The notes below the pieces were generated by a model that did not search any database, had not been told where the DNA came from, and was given only the letters and a program-made list of their open reading frames with translations. DNA of 64,000 nt, taken from the NCBI GenBank assembly GCA_023897205.1, contig JAHWDD010000001.1:4402001-4466000 (forward strand), given 5' to 3'. Positions 22,594 through 34,050 of the stretch are shown piece after piece (position 1 is the stretch's first letter; the number at the start of each line of letters is the position of its first letter). This DNA comes from Exophiala sp. HKRS030 (lineage: Eukaryota; Ascomycota; Eurotiomycetes; Chaetothyriales; Herpotrichiellaceae). Made by a program: the position numbers and the translations under genes.

Positions 22594-25051
22594 ATGCCTC
22601 TCCTTCGAAAAGGAGATCCGAGGAGGTCTCAACAGCACCTCATGACGGAATCCAAGTCGTCGGCGGCAGCCTCGAGTACAACATTGCACGAAGGCATGGA
22701 TCGGTATCTCGAGCCCCCGTCGGCACATCCAGTCTATGGGAATTACACAGAGGATGTGCCCCTACAAGAGCAGCAGAGCCTGACACCTCGAAGACCTCCG
22801 ATGTCTGAATACCATAATCGAACACTCTCTGATCTCGTGCCAGAGAGCATTCAGGACAGCCCTATCGACTCACCACATCATGCCAACTATCCTCCCTTTG
22901 GCCCTCGAACAACGTCGGCCTTCTCAGACGCCGGCACCATGAACAACTCACCCTACAATTCCGGCTCGCCCTACCAAGGCAACTCACCATACCCGGGCAG
23001 CTCGCCCTACCCGGGAGGTTCACCCTTTCCCGCAGGCACACCATGGAGGAGTCAGGAGACGCTTAGGCCGCTTGTGCCTGATGCTCCTCAGACATATATG
23101 AAGAGGGATTGGGTTAAAGACGGCTCAATTGCTCAATTAAAGTCGCGAGATGACAAAGAGTTCATTTACGGCTGGAAGAAGTGGTTGTTCAAGTGGGTGG
23201 CCCCCGTCCTGGGAATGCTCACGCTGGCATTGTACTGGGTTTATTTCGGCATGCGAATCACCTTTGTCGTGGAAGCCCAAACAAAATTCCATGCACCATT
23301 TCCTTTGGCTTGGGTTTTTATTGCCATCGAAATCAGCATTGCTGTTCCCATCTTTATGCAGACCTTCTGGTCGCTCTTCATCATGAAGAAGAGACAGCGT
23401 CCCCAGCTTCGGTTGGTCGGCAACAATGTTCCCTCTGTGGATGTTTTTATTACTTGCTGCGGCGAGGACGACGACTTAATTCTCGACACGGTACGAGCAG
23501 CCTGCGACTTGGACTACCCGATGGATCGATTCCGGGTGTTGTTGTTGGACGATGGAAAGTCAGACCACCTTCAACAAGTGTTGAACGACATGCGCGAGCT
23601 GTTTCCGAATCTCTACTATGTGCGGCGTCCCAAATTCCCTGGTGTCCCTCATCACTTCAAGGCCGGAAATCTCAATTACGGTCTGGAGTCGGTTCACAAC
23701 CTGCCCGGAGGTGCCTCTGAATACATGGCTGCTTTGGATGCTGATATGATTCCGGAACAACACTGGTTGCGGGCTGTCATGCCACACATGCTTTTGGATG
23801 AGAAGATGGCTCTCGCATGCCCTCCCCAGCTTTTCTATAACGTTCCAAAAGGCGATCCTCTCTGTCAAAGTCTCGACTTCTTCGTTCACGTGTCAGAGCC
23901 AGTCAAGGATGCTCTGGGCGTGGCCTGGTGTACCGGATCTGGCTATGTGGTACGAAGAGTGGCTCTCGACCAAATAGGTGGATTTCCACTGGGTTCCCTG
24001 GCTGAGGATGTTGCTACCTCGACTCGTCTCCTAGGCCGGGGTTGGAAGACCGCCTATGTTCACGAACCACTACAGTTTGGCACTGTGCCCGAAGACTACG
24101 GCAGCCATTTGAAACAACGAACTAGATGGGCTATCGGGACAGTCGACACCTCATTCAAGCTAAAGTTCTGTCTGTTCGGCGATGATGTCAAACACATGAC
24201 TTTCGCACAGAGAATGTCAAGCTTCATCTACGCATTCCTGAGTTTGTTCAACATCTTTTTGACGCTTTCGATCTTCGCCATGCCTATTGTTTTGAGCCTC
24301 AACAAGCCTCTCGTGGCTTATTCGAACAACGACGAGCTCAGATTGCTGATCAGGACATGCTTTGCACTTACCATGTGTAACCGTCTGTGCGAATTCGTCC
24401 TCTATATCCCCGCCGGATACCACACTGGACAACGTGGCAGTCGATCACAGCTGTGGATGAGCCCCTACATTGCGCTTACCATCATCCGCTCCTTCATTCT
24501 CCCGACATGGCTCGGTGGTCAAACACAAGCCTTCAAGCCTACCGGCAGTCTTCAATCGGCTTTGAACGAACGATACCCCAAGTTGAGAGCCCCGATGTGG
24601 CGACGTATATGGACAATCTTGGTCAACTACCTTGCTGGATTCCACGTTGCATATGTTTACTGGGTCTTGGTTGCTGTGACGCTATCCAGCTACCGAGCAT
24701 TCCTCGCTCATGGAGTTAGAGCCAAACTGATCGAGAATCTAACTCATGCATGGTATGTACAAATTCTGAAGTACTTTGGTAAGAGTTTGCTAACTAAGTC
24801 ACAGGTGGGTGCCCTTGGCTTGGGTACTGGTTGTGTCTTCGTTTTGGATCCCGTTCACATATGCTGTCGACCCACCATCGATGCCTGACCGCGAATCTCT
24901 GCTTATTCGGGATCCCAAGACGGGCGTCGCCCATCCCACCAAGGAGAGTAAGACGATTGCCTTCCGCGGCCAGACGATGTGGTTCGAATTCGAGTACACC
25001 TTCACTACAGTCTTTACCGCCGTCGTCTTCGCGGCCACATTCTTTTACTGA
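22594..25051 (+). CDS. Cellulose-synthase-like family 2 glycosyltransferase
   Basis: Membrane-embedded processive GT2 that would polymerise a beta-glucan from a UDP-sugar at the plasma membrane. Two exons, 22594-24752 and 24805-25051, give 801 residues. The N-terminal 190 residues are a disordered cytosolic tail with an SPY.G/SPYPGSS repeat (about 130-150). Two membrane helices follow, then the catalytic domain with LLLDDGKSD (about 316), LDADMIPE (DxD, about 379), LAEDVATSTRL (about 469) and KQRTRWAIG (Q/RxxRW, about 507), then about six more helices. Splicing restores HAWWVPLAW and a full C-terminus. Known fungal relatives are Aspergillus Tft1/CelA, which makes mixed-linkage glucan, and Zymoseptoria GT2, needed for hyphal extension; I cannot tell which it matches. 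The in-frame GTG at 22534 was rejected in favour of the ATG. Confidence 0.9.
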
Positions 25052-26189
25052 ACAACATCGCATCGACCACGACGACATGATCATGGCTTACGGATATTTT
25101 TGTTTAATCTTACTGCACATATGGGGAAAAGCCTCATTCCCGGACTACCTATTAAGGCGCACCAACTTAGATTCTGGACCGAAAGAAAGCACAGCCTTGT
25201 ACAGAACACATGATTTGAGAGAAAAGAATGGTTACTGGTTGATTTATAATACTATAAAACGTGGGATCGGCTTCCACAAGCATGGATATTGTTTGGGATT
25301 ATCTTGAGTACAGTAAACGAAGGGCGAATCAGGAGGTATGGCCGAAGTGATTTTGGACAAGCACTTTTTTGGTCTGCATCAGGGGTGCGGGTTGGGTTAT
25401 ACTCAATACTACGTTTGAGTCTTGAGACTTTTGGTGGTGTCCGGTAGGAATATGTGTGCAAGGCATAATGGGAAATGAGTTCCAAGGAGAGAAGAAAATA
25501 TACATAAACACTGGTAGACAACAGTTCAAGAGTTGTCCTCTTCTTTATGTTGTGATCTTTTTGTCGATATGTGATTAGACTACGGCTCCTGCTTAGTACG
25601 AGAACCAGTGCGAGTACGTGTACTCCGTACAGCTGGGAAATACAGACTCAACAGAGTATAGGGATATCGCCATAGTCCGTATACCTGCAGCATGTGGTGA
25701 TCTGTTTAGTTGCACAGAACGGAGTTTATCAAATCTCCATGAAGCCTGAGAATGGCCTCGGCATAGTTTCCTGCACCGGGGATGTTGAAGTGGACTCCAA
25801 AATCGCGAGTTTCTCTGTAAAAGGACTAGCGTCTCTTTCCTCGGAAGACGGCCGACATGAGTTCAATACTTTGATATCTTTTCAACCATGCCTTACGTAC
25901 CTAGATATCTTCAAAGCCTCTTGAGGTCCAATACCCTTGAGTTCATTGTCCTCCGTGTGGTACATGCTTGATGATCATGGCGTTAAGCACTCCGTACGGG
26001 GACAGAGATGTGTTATCTCCGTCGAGAGTACCCCAGGTAGGAACATATAAAAGACGAAGTATCGACTGATACTCAGGGCTATCCCAGAGTATACAACCTG
26101 AATTATTGCGGAGAGTGATCACCACTCGCAAAGCCGTTGACATCGTAACTCCTTAGGAGGCGCCTTGAAACGATCCATACAACGAGAAC
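25052..26189. other. Intergenic, no gene recognised
   Basis: The 3' flank of the GT2 gene and the promoter of the SDR gene. It contains a TACTCCGTA copy at 25621-25629 and a related CACTCCGTACG word near 25988. No coding or RNA gene is supported. Confidence 0.5.
25621..25629 (+). repeat. Dispersed motif TACTCCGTA (copy 3)
   Basis: Exact non-coding copy of the 9-mer, preceded by GAGTACGTG. Confidence 0.5.
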
Positions 26190-27037
26190 ATGGCGGACAA
26201 CAAGAAGAAGATCATCCTCATCACAGGTATGTGTCCCGGAGGCAGCCATCGAACATTTTCTTGTGTTCTCTCTCCCCTGACTCATCGATCTATCCTTGTC
26301 TTGTAGGAGCCAACTCAGGTATCGGCTTCGATACAGCCAAGGCCCTCGCGTCCGCATCGGCAAACAATCACGTCATCATGGCTTGCCGAGACGAATCCAA
26401 GGGTCAAACCGCCTTTGAATCCCTGCAGTCCTCATCCCCCTCGCTCCTCGGGACACTCAGCCTTCTGCAGCTCGACATCACAAACGACGAGAGCATCTCG
26501 GCCGCAGTGGCGCAGCTCACTTCGGAGTTTGGCAGGCTGGACGTTCTGATCAACAACGCGGGCATGATGAACCTCAAGCCCACCGACCGTCGAGCGGACC
26601 TGCTGAGCACGTACAACACCAACGCCGCGAGTCCATTGATCCTCACGGAGCAAATGCTGCCTCTGCTCAAGAAGAGCGAGGACCCCAGAGTCGTCAACGT
26701 GTCGAGCGGGCTGGGCAGCGTGACGGACAGGTCCAACCCCGCCGACCAGTACTACGCCATCCCGGGAGAGCCATATCGCATGTCCAAGGCGGCGATGAAC
26801 ATGGCCACCGCGTGCATGTACGCGAGTTACAAGGATTGGGGGTGTAAAGTGTGGAGTTTCGATCCCGGGTTCGTGGTGACAAATCTGTCCGGGGCGGAGA
26901 ACAGGGATCGACGGGTCAGTATGGGTGCCCAGAGTTCCGAGACCAGTGCCAAAGGGTTGAGGGAGATTGTGGAAGGTGTGAGAGATGGTGAAGTTGGGAA
27001 GTTTGTCGGACGTGAGGGTATCACCTTTCCTTGGTGA
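26190..27037 (+). CDS. Short-chain dehydrogenase/reductase
   Basis: Classical NAD(P)-dependent SDR of 255 residues from exons 26190-26226 and 26307-27037. Splicing completes the Rossmann motif ITGANSGIG (residues 11-19). NNAG is present, the active-site Ser lies in VVNVSSGLGS, and the catalytic Tyr/Lys pair is YRMSK. DxG-type cofactor residues cannot be judged by eye, so NAD or NADP preference is open. It resembles fungal carbonyl-reductase-like SDRs. The gene is convergent with the ABM-domain gene, with stops less than 200 bp apart, and opens the accessory catabolic block. Substrate unknown. Confidence 0.92.
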
Positions 27038-27231
27038 ATTGGGTGACTTTCATTCCCTACCTAGGAACGGCCTAAGGGGGCCCAAGATGACTGAGGACCC
27101 GAGGTACTTCGCCTCGTGTAAGTAGGAGGATTCGCCGTTTACCATATAGATAGAAAAGAAACTGCATCAATGATGAAAAAAGAGGGACCATGAATGGAGG
27201 AACACAAAGAACAAGTTTGCATTTTCCCCCC

Positions 27232-28300
27232 TCATAGCTTAGCTTTCTGTACACCAGCACCTCCTGGAGTGTTGGACACGAAACTACCTTCCTGTTCTTC
27301 CCATTCACTCAATACCGTCTTTTTGCCCTGTATGAATGGTCCGGTGGCTTTACTGTGAATCGCGCGAGTTTCAGTACTCATTGCACCCGGGGAGGTGACG
27401 GCGCGAGGGGTTTCAACTTACAACATTGCCTTGAACTCTTTGGTCTTGCCATGGACGCCGATGGAAGGTAGATCCTTGTACCGTTCGACCATGAGAACCT
27501 CGTTGGGAGCATCCGGTCGCGTCATGACGCAGTACGTCAAGGTCCCCAGCTCATTCTCTTCCACCCAGTCACAGAATTTTCTGGCAGGGGCACGTCAGTC
27601 GGTACAAAGCACGGGACGAGTACTGGCGTTCCCGGAGAAAAGACTAGGACTCACCCTAGAACATCCACCAACTTCTCCCTCATGCCTTGGCCGTCCTTGC
27701 AGACGAACTTGGCCAGCATCACTATCTTGGCCTTGGGTGATTCTCGTTGCTTGTCCCTCGCCATGAAACCGGCGCTGGGGTACCACGTGGTATGATCCCC
27801 CGGGTTGACAGCCACGTCGGACAACTTGAAATACTGATCCGCCTCGGACGCTGCTTGTCTACTGGGAAACGTCTGGATCACGCCGACCGTGGTGTCCTTT
27901 TCGGAAGCCGGAACCATGCCCAACATGGCCCCCTTGCGAGTCGCCGGGGTGAAGTACGTGCAACTCAGACATTCGGCCTCGGCGACGCGAAAGAAGGACG
28001 CTTTGGACAAGAGTGTGTGTAGTAACTGTGAGAGACAGAAACAGGTAATCGTTAGCGACGAAGAAGAAACTCATATCAACAAGTGCCCTCTGCAATGACT
28101 CTGGTAAGGTGTCTCATCTCCACTCCGGTCAACAAGACCACCATCAACGCCTCCAGCGTCACTTTTGGCCGGGTACGCCTCCTGCGTATGTACAGCAACT
28201 TCGTCAAAAAAATCTTGACTAAGCTTACCTTTTCTTTCGTCTGTGTCGAATTCGGGTGCAATAGCGTCAATGACGCAGCTTTGTGTGCTTCTACCCCCAT
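27232..28300 (-). CDS. ABM (antibiotic biosynthesis monooxygenase) domain protein
   Basis: Small ferredoxin-like-fold protein of the ABM superfamily, whose members include cofactor-free monooxygenases and many uncharacterised fungal proteins. Four exons on the minus strand, 28300-28229, 28025-27655, 27580-27422 and 27352-27232, give 240 residues. Two ABM-like halves are visible: residues about 8-110 (ASLTLLHPNSTQTKEK through GVIQTFPSRQAASEA) and about 125-215 (IVMLAKFVCKDGQGMREKLV through EVLMVERYKD, then EFKAMFKATGPFIQG). The second and third introns are well supported because they restore GKFCDWVEE and KAMFKATG. The 5' exon is the weaker part: the 203 bp intron has a good GTAAGC donor and restores a sensible domain start, but an extra small exon cannot be excluded. 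Function unknown. Confidence 0.78.
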
Positions 28301-29201
28301 TTTCGAAAACTCGTGTGAATGACCAACGGCGTCGGCTTCAAGGCAACGAACGGCTGAGATCCTCGAATCGACGGTACGAGTAACAAGATTGAAGAAACAA
28401 GATTGATGTCTTTGTTAACGAGTCCTCCGTATGATTGATTGACCTTGATTACTCTACAGGGCCATCATTTGCCTCGGTCAGGCCCCCGGTTTGGAGGTCA
28501 CCCACCCCCGCCGCCAATCAACCGTACAATACCCGCTCCGACTCCGTACAGTATTTACCGAGGACCAAGGAAGAACTTGGTCGTATTCGCTAAATAAAAA
28601 CCACGGAGTAACTACTCCGTAGCATCGACCATGAGAAATACGCCAGCTTCTGACAAAAAACCACCTTCTCACAAGCTTAGCAAATACCGTACCCAGACTA
28701 ACTATTGCTAGCATATGAGATGCCGTCTGATTGAAGCAATCTACACATTCATAATGTCGTGATCTCGCGATTCACATCCTTTTGTCAATGTCTCCAAGGT
28801 TGGTGCGAGAATGTCTCTCTCCGCAAAGTTCACGAAGCTGTCTACATACAATCACCAGACCGCACCAGGCTCTGGACACAGAGAAATTCAAATAACAGCA
28901 GTGGAGGTATATGCGTATTCGTTGAGCTATGGAGACGATGAGGCTGGGCGCTCTTCTTCATGCAGATCACCTCAAAAATCCGATCGGACTCTTACGCTCG
29001 GAACAGGGCAGAAGGACCCAAGGCTGATGATAGCTTGGTAGTAGCTAGTAATGGTCGCGCGTGTCGTGGTGATGTGCTATAAGACGAGGTTGCACCGTCA
29101 CCCGGTGTACTTGGTCTTTGAAGCTCTCTCTCAAAGTAAGTCCTTGGGACAAAATCGACCGCTTCCGTTGTCGTTCTTTTAATTTCGCCCGCCAACGAAA
29201 A
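28301..29201. promoter_or_regulatory. Divergent region between ABM gene and alpha/beta hydrolase gene
   Basis: About 900 bp between two gene starts. No gene is recognised inside. It carries the perfect inverted repeat ACGGAGTA-AC-TACTCCGT at 28603-28620, the densest form of the dispersed TACTCCGTA motif, and a further ACTCCGTACAG near 28539. Confidence 0.55.
28603..28620. repeat. Perfect 8-2-8 inverted repeat of the TACTCCGT motif
   Basis: ACGGAGTA, a two-base spacer AC, then TACTCCGT: both half sites are exact. The right half continues into the full 9-mer TACTCCGTA (28613-28621). Everted or inverted CGGAG half sites of this kind could bind a dimeric regulator; that is inference. Confidence 0.6.
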
Positions 29202-30575
29202 ATGGCTCGCTTCAGTTCGTTGGGCCTCGCGGCTTCAGCATGCCTTCTCTTCAGTAATGCAGTCCACGCTCGACCAAACGCTCCCAGTTCGAAGTATCCT
29301 CCAGGATCTTCATGTGCCCAGTTCACTGTTCCTGTGGCCGTTTCGAGTGAAATCTACTACATGGACACGTCCCCGAGAGTCGACAACAACATCGAATGCG
29401 GAGATTATGTGGTCGATGCAGACACGTGGACTTCTCCCAACGTCACTGAACGTGTCACCAGCGTCGGACAGCTGAACGAGACCTTTTCAATCAATGCGCA
29501 GCTTTGCGTTCCCGCAAAGAATGCTGGCAAGGAAAACATTCTCCAAGTTGTCACCCATGGCGTTGGGTTTGACATGAGGCAAGTTCATGAATTGCTGTGA
29601 GATTTGACTTCGTCTAGAGGGACTGACCTCGATCGTCCGACTGCAGATACTGGGACCCCGATTATAAGCCAGAAGTGTACTCGTACATCATGGCGACTCT
29701 AGAGGCCGGATACTCGATCCTGACCTACGACCGTCTCGGCACTGGTCTCTCCGACAAACCCGACGCCTACGATGTTGTCCAGGCACAAGTCCAACTGCAG
29801 ATTCTCAAGGTAATGACCGAGATGGCACGGTCGGGCGAGATATCGAAAATGGCAAGTTCGCAACTGGACAGCATTCCCAGCTTCACCAAATTCGTGCACG
29901 TGGGTCATTCGTTCGGTTCGATCCTGACGAGTGCCCTGGTCGCCAAATATCCCGACCTCACCGACGGCATCAGTTTGACCGGCTACATCATCGCCACGCA
30001 CGCGAACCACCCGACAGGATCGTGGGGTTGGGTGCTCGCACGTGAAGCCGACCCGGTCAAATGGGCCGATCGAGGAAGCGGATACCTCAGTCTGGCGACG
30101 CTCACACAGTTTCAAGAGGCCTTTATCAGTAGCAGCGGAGGGGTGTTTGATGCAGGTGCGTCGGCTTTTGGGTATGACATTGCGCAACCTTCGCCCATTG
30201 CAGACTTTCGAACCGGATTTGCCATTCAAGGGCTCAAGGCTACTGACTACAAGGCTCCAATTCAGGTAAGTAGCCAATCGTCTGTGTTTTTGTGTGTCTG
30301 CCGTCACGCGAAGAGCAAACAGAAAGACAGAGTTATAGGTGGCTAACACTTCGGTGATCATTTAGTTCCTCCTTGCCGAGTACGACTTTTTGTTGTGTGG
30401 AGGTAACTGTGTCAACAATTACAACGAGACCTTGTTGCGACAAGTATATTACCCCTCGGTGTCCGACTTTAACATCACCATCCAGGAAGGTGCAGGGCAT
30501 GGATTGACCTTGCATACGAATGCCAGGAAGGGTTACCAGGCTCAATTCGACTTTTTTGATAAGAATGGGTTGTGA
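29202..30575 (+). CDS. Secreted alpha/beta hydrolase
   Basis: Alpha/beta-fold hydrolase (esterase-like) of 401 residues with a signal peptide: residues 1-23 are MARFSS followed by a hydrophobic core ending NAVHA. Three exons: 29202-29578, 29647-30265 and 30366-30575. The nucleophile elbow is GHSFGS, the acid is probably the Asp of AEYDFLL, and the catalytic His is in GAGHGL, all in family order. The oxyanion-side motif is THGVGFD. The first intron appears to use a rare GC donor (AG/GCAAGT), which gives GFDMRYWDPDY. A GT donor 19 bp later (GTGAGA) would also stay in frame and insert VHELL-type residues. Several N-glycosylation sites (NVT, NET, NIT) fit secretion. Fungal relatives are uncharacterised. 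Confidence 0.88.
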
Positions 30576-31454
30576 TAGCCAGGATACCCGGAGTACTTGA
30601 GGGATAGGTAGCGTGGCCTTTATCAACAGAACTCCAACGACATTCTCGGATGGAAGGTGCATTACAAAAATCACAGATGGAAGAAAGTCTTGGTAGGCAT
30701 TAGATTGCTATAATCATAAGTCATGATTGTCATCTATCTTAATAACGGACCGCATGTCTTCAGGCCTGATACATGGCGTCATACCTAGCATATGAATGTA
30801 AGAGACCATGGGTCCTATCTTCGTATTCATGGTCATTGTTTCTCCTTGCGTCCGAAAGTGTATGCATTAAGTATACAGTTTAGCCCTCTCTTGAATCAAC
30901 AAGCGAAAGGTCCCCAACTCCGTACCCTCGTTTGGGTAAACGATAACTAAACATGACCGCAAGTGTGTTAGGCATTTAGAGAATCATCGAGAAGTCTTCC
31001 TCGTACTCCGTACATCACATCACGTAAGCTGATCCTTTTCTCCCCCCTCTCTCTTTCGCGTGAAGTGGTGAGTGGGGGAGAACAGAGTGAGTGCGGGAGA
31101 ACAATATGTCGACTTGCTTCTGTCTTGATCGACTCCAGTGTAATTGCGGAGAAACTCCCGGTGTTCATGTGCTGGCCGACCAGCAATAACCCGAATACAC
31201 CGAACGTAGTATTCAATCAAAGGTGAATAAATACCCGATCATATATGAATGATTGAACTTCCTCCTTCATCTTACTCGTCACCTATCGACTCACATTTGA
31301 ACGATACAACACTTGTTCCCATCATCGAGATTGATATTTGACACTGTCATCCTCACTTAACCATCGTCTCCCTTCGCCTCTACCTGAATATTTCAAACAT
31401 ATCCCAACCAACTTCATAAGTTTTGGGATTCTCTCTCCGTGTGTCAGGTTTACA
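30576..31454. other. Intergenic, no gene recognised
   Basis: The 3' flank of the hydrolase and the promoter of the cupin gene. It contains the TACTCCGTA copy at 31004-31012. An in-frame, non-ATG extension of the cupin frame upstream of 31455 was not accepted as coding. Confidence 0.5.
31004..31012 (+). repeat. Dispersed motif TACTCCGTA (copy 5)
   Basis: Exact non-coding copy of the 9-mer, about 440 bp before the cupin start. Confidence 0.5.
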
Positions 31455-32051
31455 ATGGCCTCTTCATCAGATCCGATATCCAAACACACGGCCACCAACG
31501 GCGCCACCCCACTCCGGGACACCACCACCTACATCACCGGCCACAACAAGAAAGATTACACCGCCATTTATGAATCGGTACGCCCCGCGGAATGGCAACC
31601 CATCAAGGAAACAAATCACTTCAACGTCAGTTTCACCACTTCCGAGATGCCTGTTTGTATGGACGACGACAAGGACATTGAACAACACGACCGGGTCATG
31701 GCTTCCAACACGCTAGGTCTGGTGAGACCCAACGGGACCGTATGTAGGACCGTCGATTTCGCCCCGGCGGGTGAAGCACTCATGCACCGTACCAAGAGTT
31801 TGGATTACGGTATCGTCGTGGAGGGTGAAATCGAGTTGCACCTGGACTCGGGAGAAGTCAAGACCCTCAAGAGGGGTGACGTCGCGGTCCAGAGAGGTAC
31901 CATGCACGCTTGGAAGAATTCGAGTCCCACCCAGTGGGCCCGCATGATCTTTGTCCTCCAGGACAGTACCCCCGTCAAGGTCGGCGATAAAATCTTGGGT
32001 GAAGACTTGGGTCATGCAAAGGGTGTCATCCCGGACAGTGGCAATCAGTGA
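31455..32051 (+). CDS. Cupin-domain protein
   Basis: Single-exon 198-residue protein with one cupin_2 barrel at residues about 95-170. The hydrophobic cupin strands are clear (LDYGIVVEGEIELHL, VKTLKRGDVAVQRG, MHAWKN). The metal-binding motifs are partly degenerate: motif 1 has a His (MHRT) but Thr replaces the second His and Asp takes the place of Glu, while motif 2 keeps His and Asn (MHAWKN). It may therefore bind metal weakly, or act as an isomerase-like or binding protein. The ATG at 31455 follows a long leader. The gene is convergent with the amidohydrolase gene and lies within the catabolic block. Related small fungal cupins are common and mostly uncharacterised. Confidence 0.85.
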   Translation: MASSSDPISKHTATNGATPLRDTTTYITGHNKKDYTAIYESVRPAEWQPIKETNHFNVSFTTSEMPVCMDDDKDIEQHDRVMASNTLGLVRPNGTVCRTVDFAPAGEALMHRTKSLDYGIVVEGEIELHLDSGEVKTLKRGDVAVQRGTMHAWKNSSPTQWARMIFVLQDSTPVKVGDKILGEDLGHAKGVIPDSGNQ

Positions 32052-32362
32052 AAGGAACAGGACCTAGATATTGAGATACAGTTCGAGATTGATTACGAGA
32101 GAGTCGAGATATGTCGAGTCATTCCTCTGAGGGAGATTCCTACGGGTGGTATCAATGGTGAGAGGGGAGAAAAGGGGAAGTGAGAGTGCGTTTTAACGTA
32201 TATGCTACTTAGAATCGCAAAGACTGCGTCAAAGAACTCACATAAAGAGGATTCAGTGCATAGAATTTGAGCATGCACTCTCAATCATGATCATGACTAC
32301 AAGGCCAGAATCTTAAGTCCCATAAACATGTGTATCGAACAATACATTTATACTTGTCATAC
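32052..32362. other. Convergent 3' region
   Basis: Shared 3' flanks of the cupin and amidohydrolase genes. No gene or repeat is seen. Confidence 0.5.
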
Positions 32363-34050
32363 CTATAAAGAATCGACAACCCTCGACTCATCATAACCAA
32401 ACAACTTCATGGCAATCTGTTTCGCCGTGTCCAAATCAGTCTTTTCGATCTTTGCCAGAATCTTGTCTCTAGATTTCAACAACGGTTTCACCACATCTAC
32501 CCAACCTAATTGTCCTCTTGTCGTATAGGGACGAGCCTCGGGGGTCACTTCCACCGCCCCTAGCTTCCCGTCCCTCTTTCTCACGACGCCGTCCACGATG
32601 GTCATGACTATATCCCCGGGGGTCGAATGCATCACGATGGTCGTGACCGGGTCGTACTGCGCCCCACAGACCATGCCGGGACTCAGGGCGTCAAAGACGA
32701 TGATGTCGGCCAATTTCCCGACTGCCAAACTGCCGATTTGATCCTCGAACCCGACCGCCCTTGCTCCCTGAATCGTACCCAGAGCGTACGCCTCCTGCAC
32801 GGTCCTGGAGATCTTGGAAGGCACCTTACCGGCAGCCAGGAACTTGCCGTTCTCCACGCCGCGGGACGCCTGGAGGGCGCAACGCATCTCGGCGGGGATG
32901 CTGGGTAAGGTGACGTTGTGACAGTCGACTCCGAGAGAGCAACACGCCTGTAGCGCTTGGCGGTCGGAGTCGAAGCACGCCGGAGTTCCCATGGCCATTT
33001 GGAGCTCGAGCGACGGCGTGGACGAAATGTGGGCGTTTCGCTTCCCTATCAGGTCAATGTCCTTGGGTGAGAGCATGTTGGCGTGAGAAAGAACAGTGTG
33101 TGGTGTCAGGACTCCGTATGAGTCCATGACCTCGACGTTTGACGGCATCCCCGGACGACCCGGCGTCATGTGCGTCGTCAGATGCTTGATTCCCATGGCC
33201 TTGATCTTTTCAAACATGGGAGCCAAAAGTTCCTTGGGGAGGAACCACCCGTCGAACGCCACGCCCAGAGTCACCCGGCCGTCCCCAAAGGGTGCTTGTT
33301 GTGATAGTTTCTCCAGTGTGTCGAGGGCCCATGGCGCAATGAAGCTCGGGTTGAAGGTGAATGGAGCCCAGGAATCGACCCGGATGTTGAAACAGTATCC
33401 GTACACAGACCTCAGACCAGATGCGGCTGTTGCTGCGATGGCTGCTTTGGCTTTACGTAGCAAAGAATGAGACTGTGTCAGCATAAGATGTATAATGTTT
33501 GTATGAATAAAATGAAGAGGGGGAGAGAAAGATTAAAACAACGTACGTGCTTCCTCTGAATAGTTCAAGTGAGAATGATCCACCACCGTCGTCGTGCCGG
33601 CATTCATACACTCCAGACAACTTGCCAATTGACCCCAAAAGATGTCGTCGGGTTCGTAATTGGAACTCTGAAGAATACCTGAGTTGTGTAACATGTTAGA
33701 AAGCGGCCATTCACATCAGACTCGTCAGTCGAGTGGCGGAATGGATCAAGGTTTTTGGTTCTTGGAGAGGTCTCAATCCCACCTTGAACGATATAGTCTT
33801 GTAAAAGATTGTCTCCGTGACGACCTCGAAGTGCCGTGTTCCACATGTGTCTGTGAGTATCGATGAAGCCTGGAGCGATGATTTTGTCCTGACAATCGAC
33901 GACTTCTGCTTCGCTGGGTGCTTTGATGTTTGGCGAGATTTCTGCAATCTTATTGCCTCGGACCAACAAATCTGCCTTGATGCCTTTTGCTTTGTCTTGT
34001 GCATCGTGTACAATCACAGTGCCTCCCTTGAGGAGCAAGGGGCGTGACAT
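32363..34050 (-). CDS. TRZ/ATZ-type metal-dependent amidohydrolase
   Basis: Amidohydrolase-superfamily enzyme related to chlorohydrolases, cytosine/guanine deaminases and MTA/SAH deaminases, which hydrolyse C-N or C-Cl bonds on heterocycles. Three exons on the minus strand, 34050-33783, 33678-33547 and 33450-32363, give 495 residues. The N-terminal beta-domain is followed by the metal motif GFIDTHRHMW (His66, His68), then TTVVDHSHLNYSEE, THMTPG, LSHANML and the substrate-side SSTPSLELQMAMG; a C-terminal IGSLAVGKLADIIVFD strand closes the beta-sandwich. The third acceptor (AAAG/CC at 33450) was chosen because it alone keeps frame and gives SEEAPKAAIAATAASG. An in-frame ATG at 34191 would add 47 Ser/Thr-rich residues. 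An exact CACGTGACCGGA site lies upstream at 34538-34549. Substrate unknown. Confidence 0.88.
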
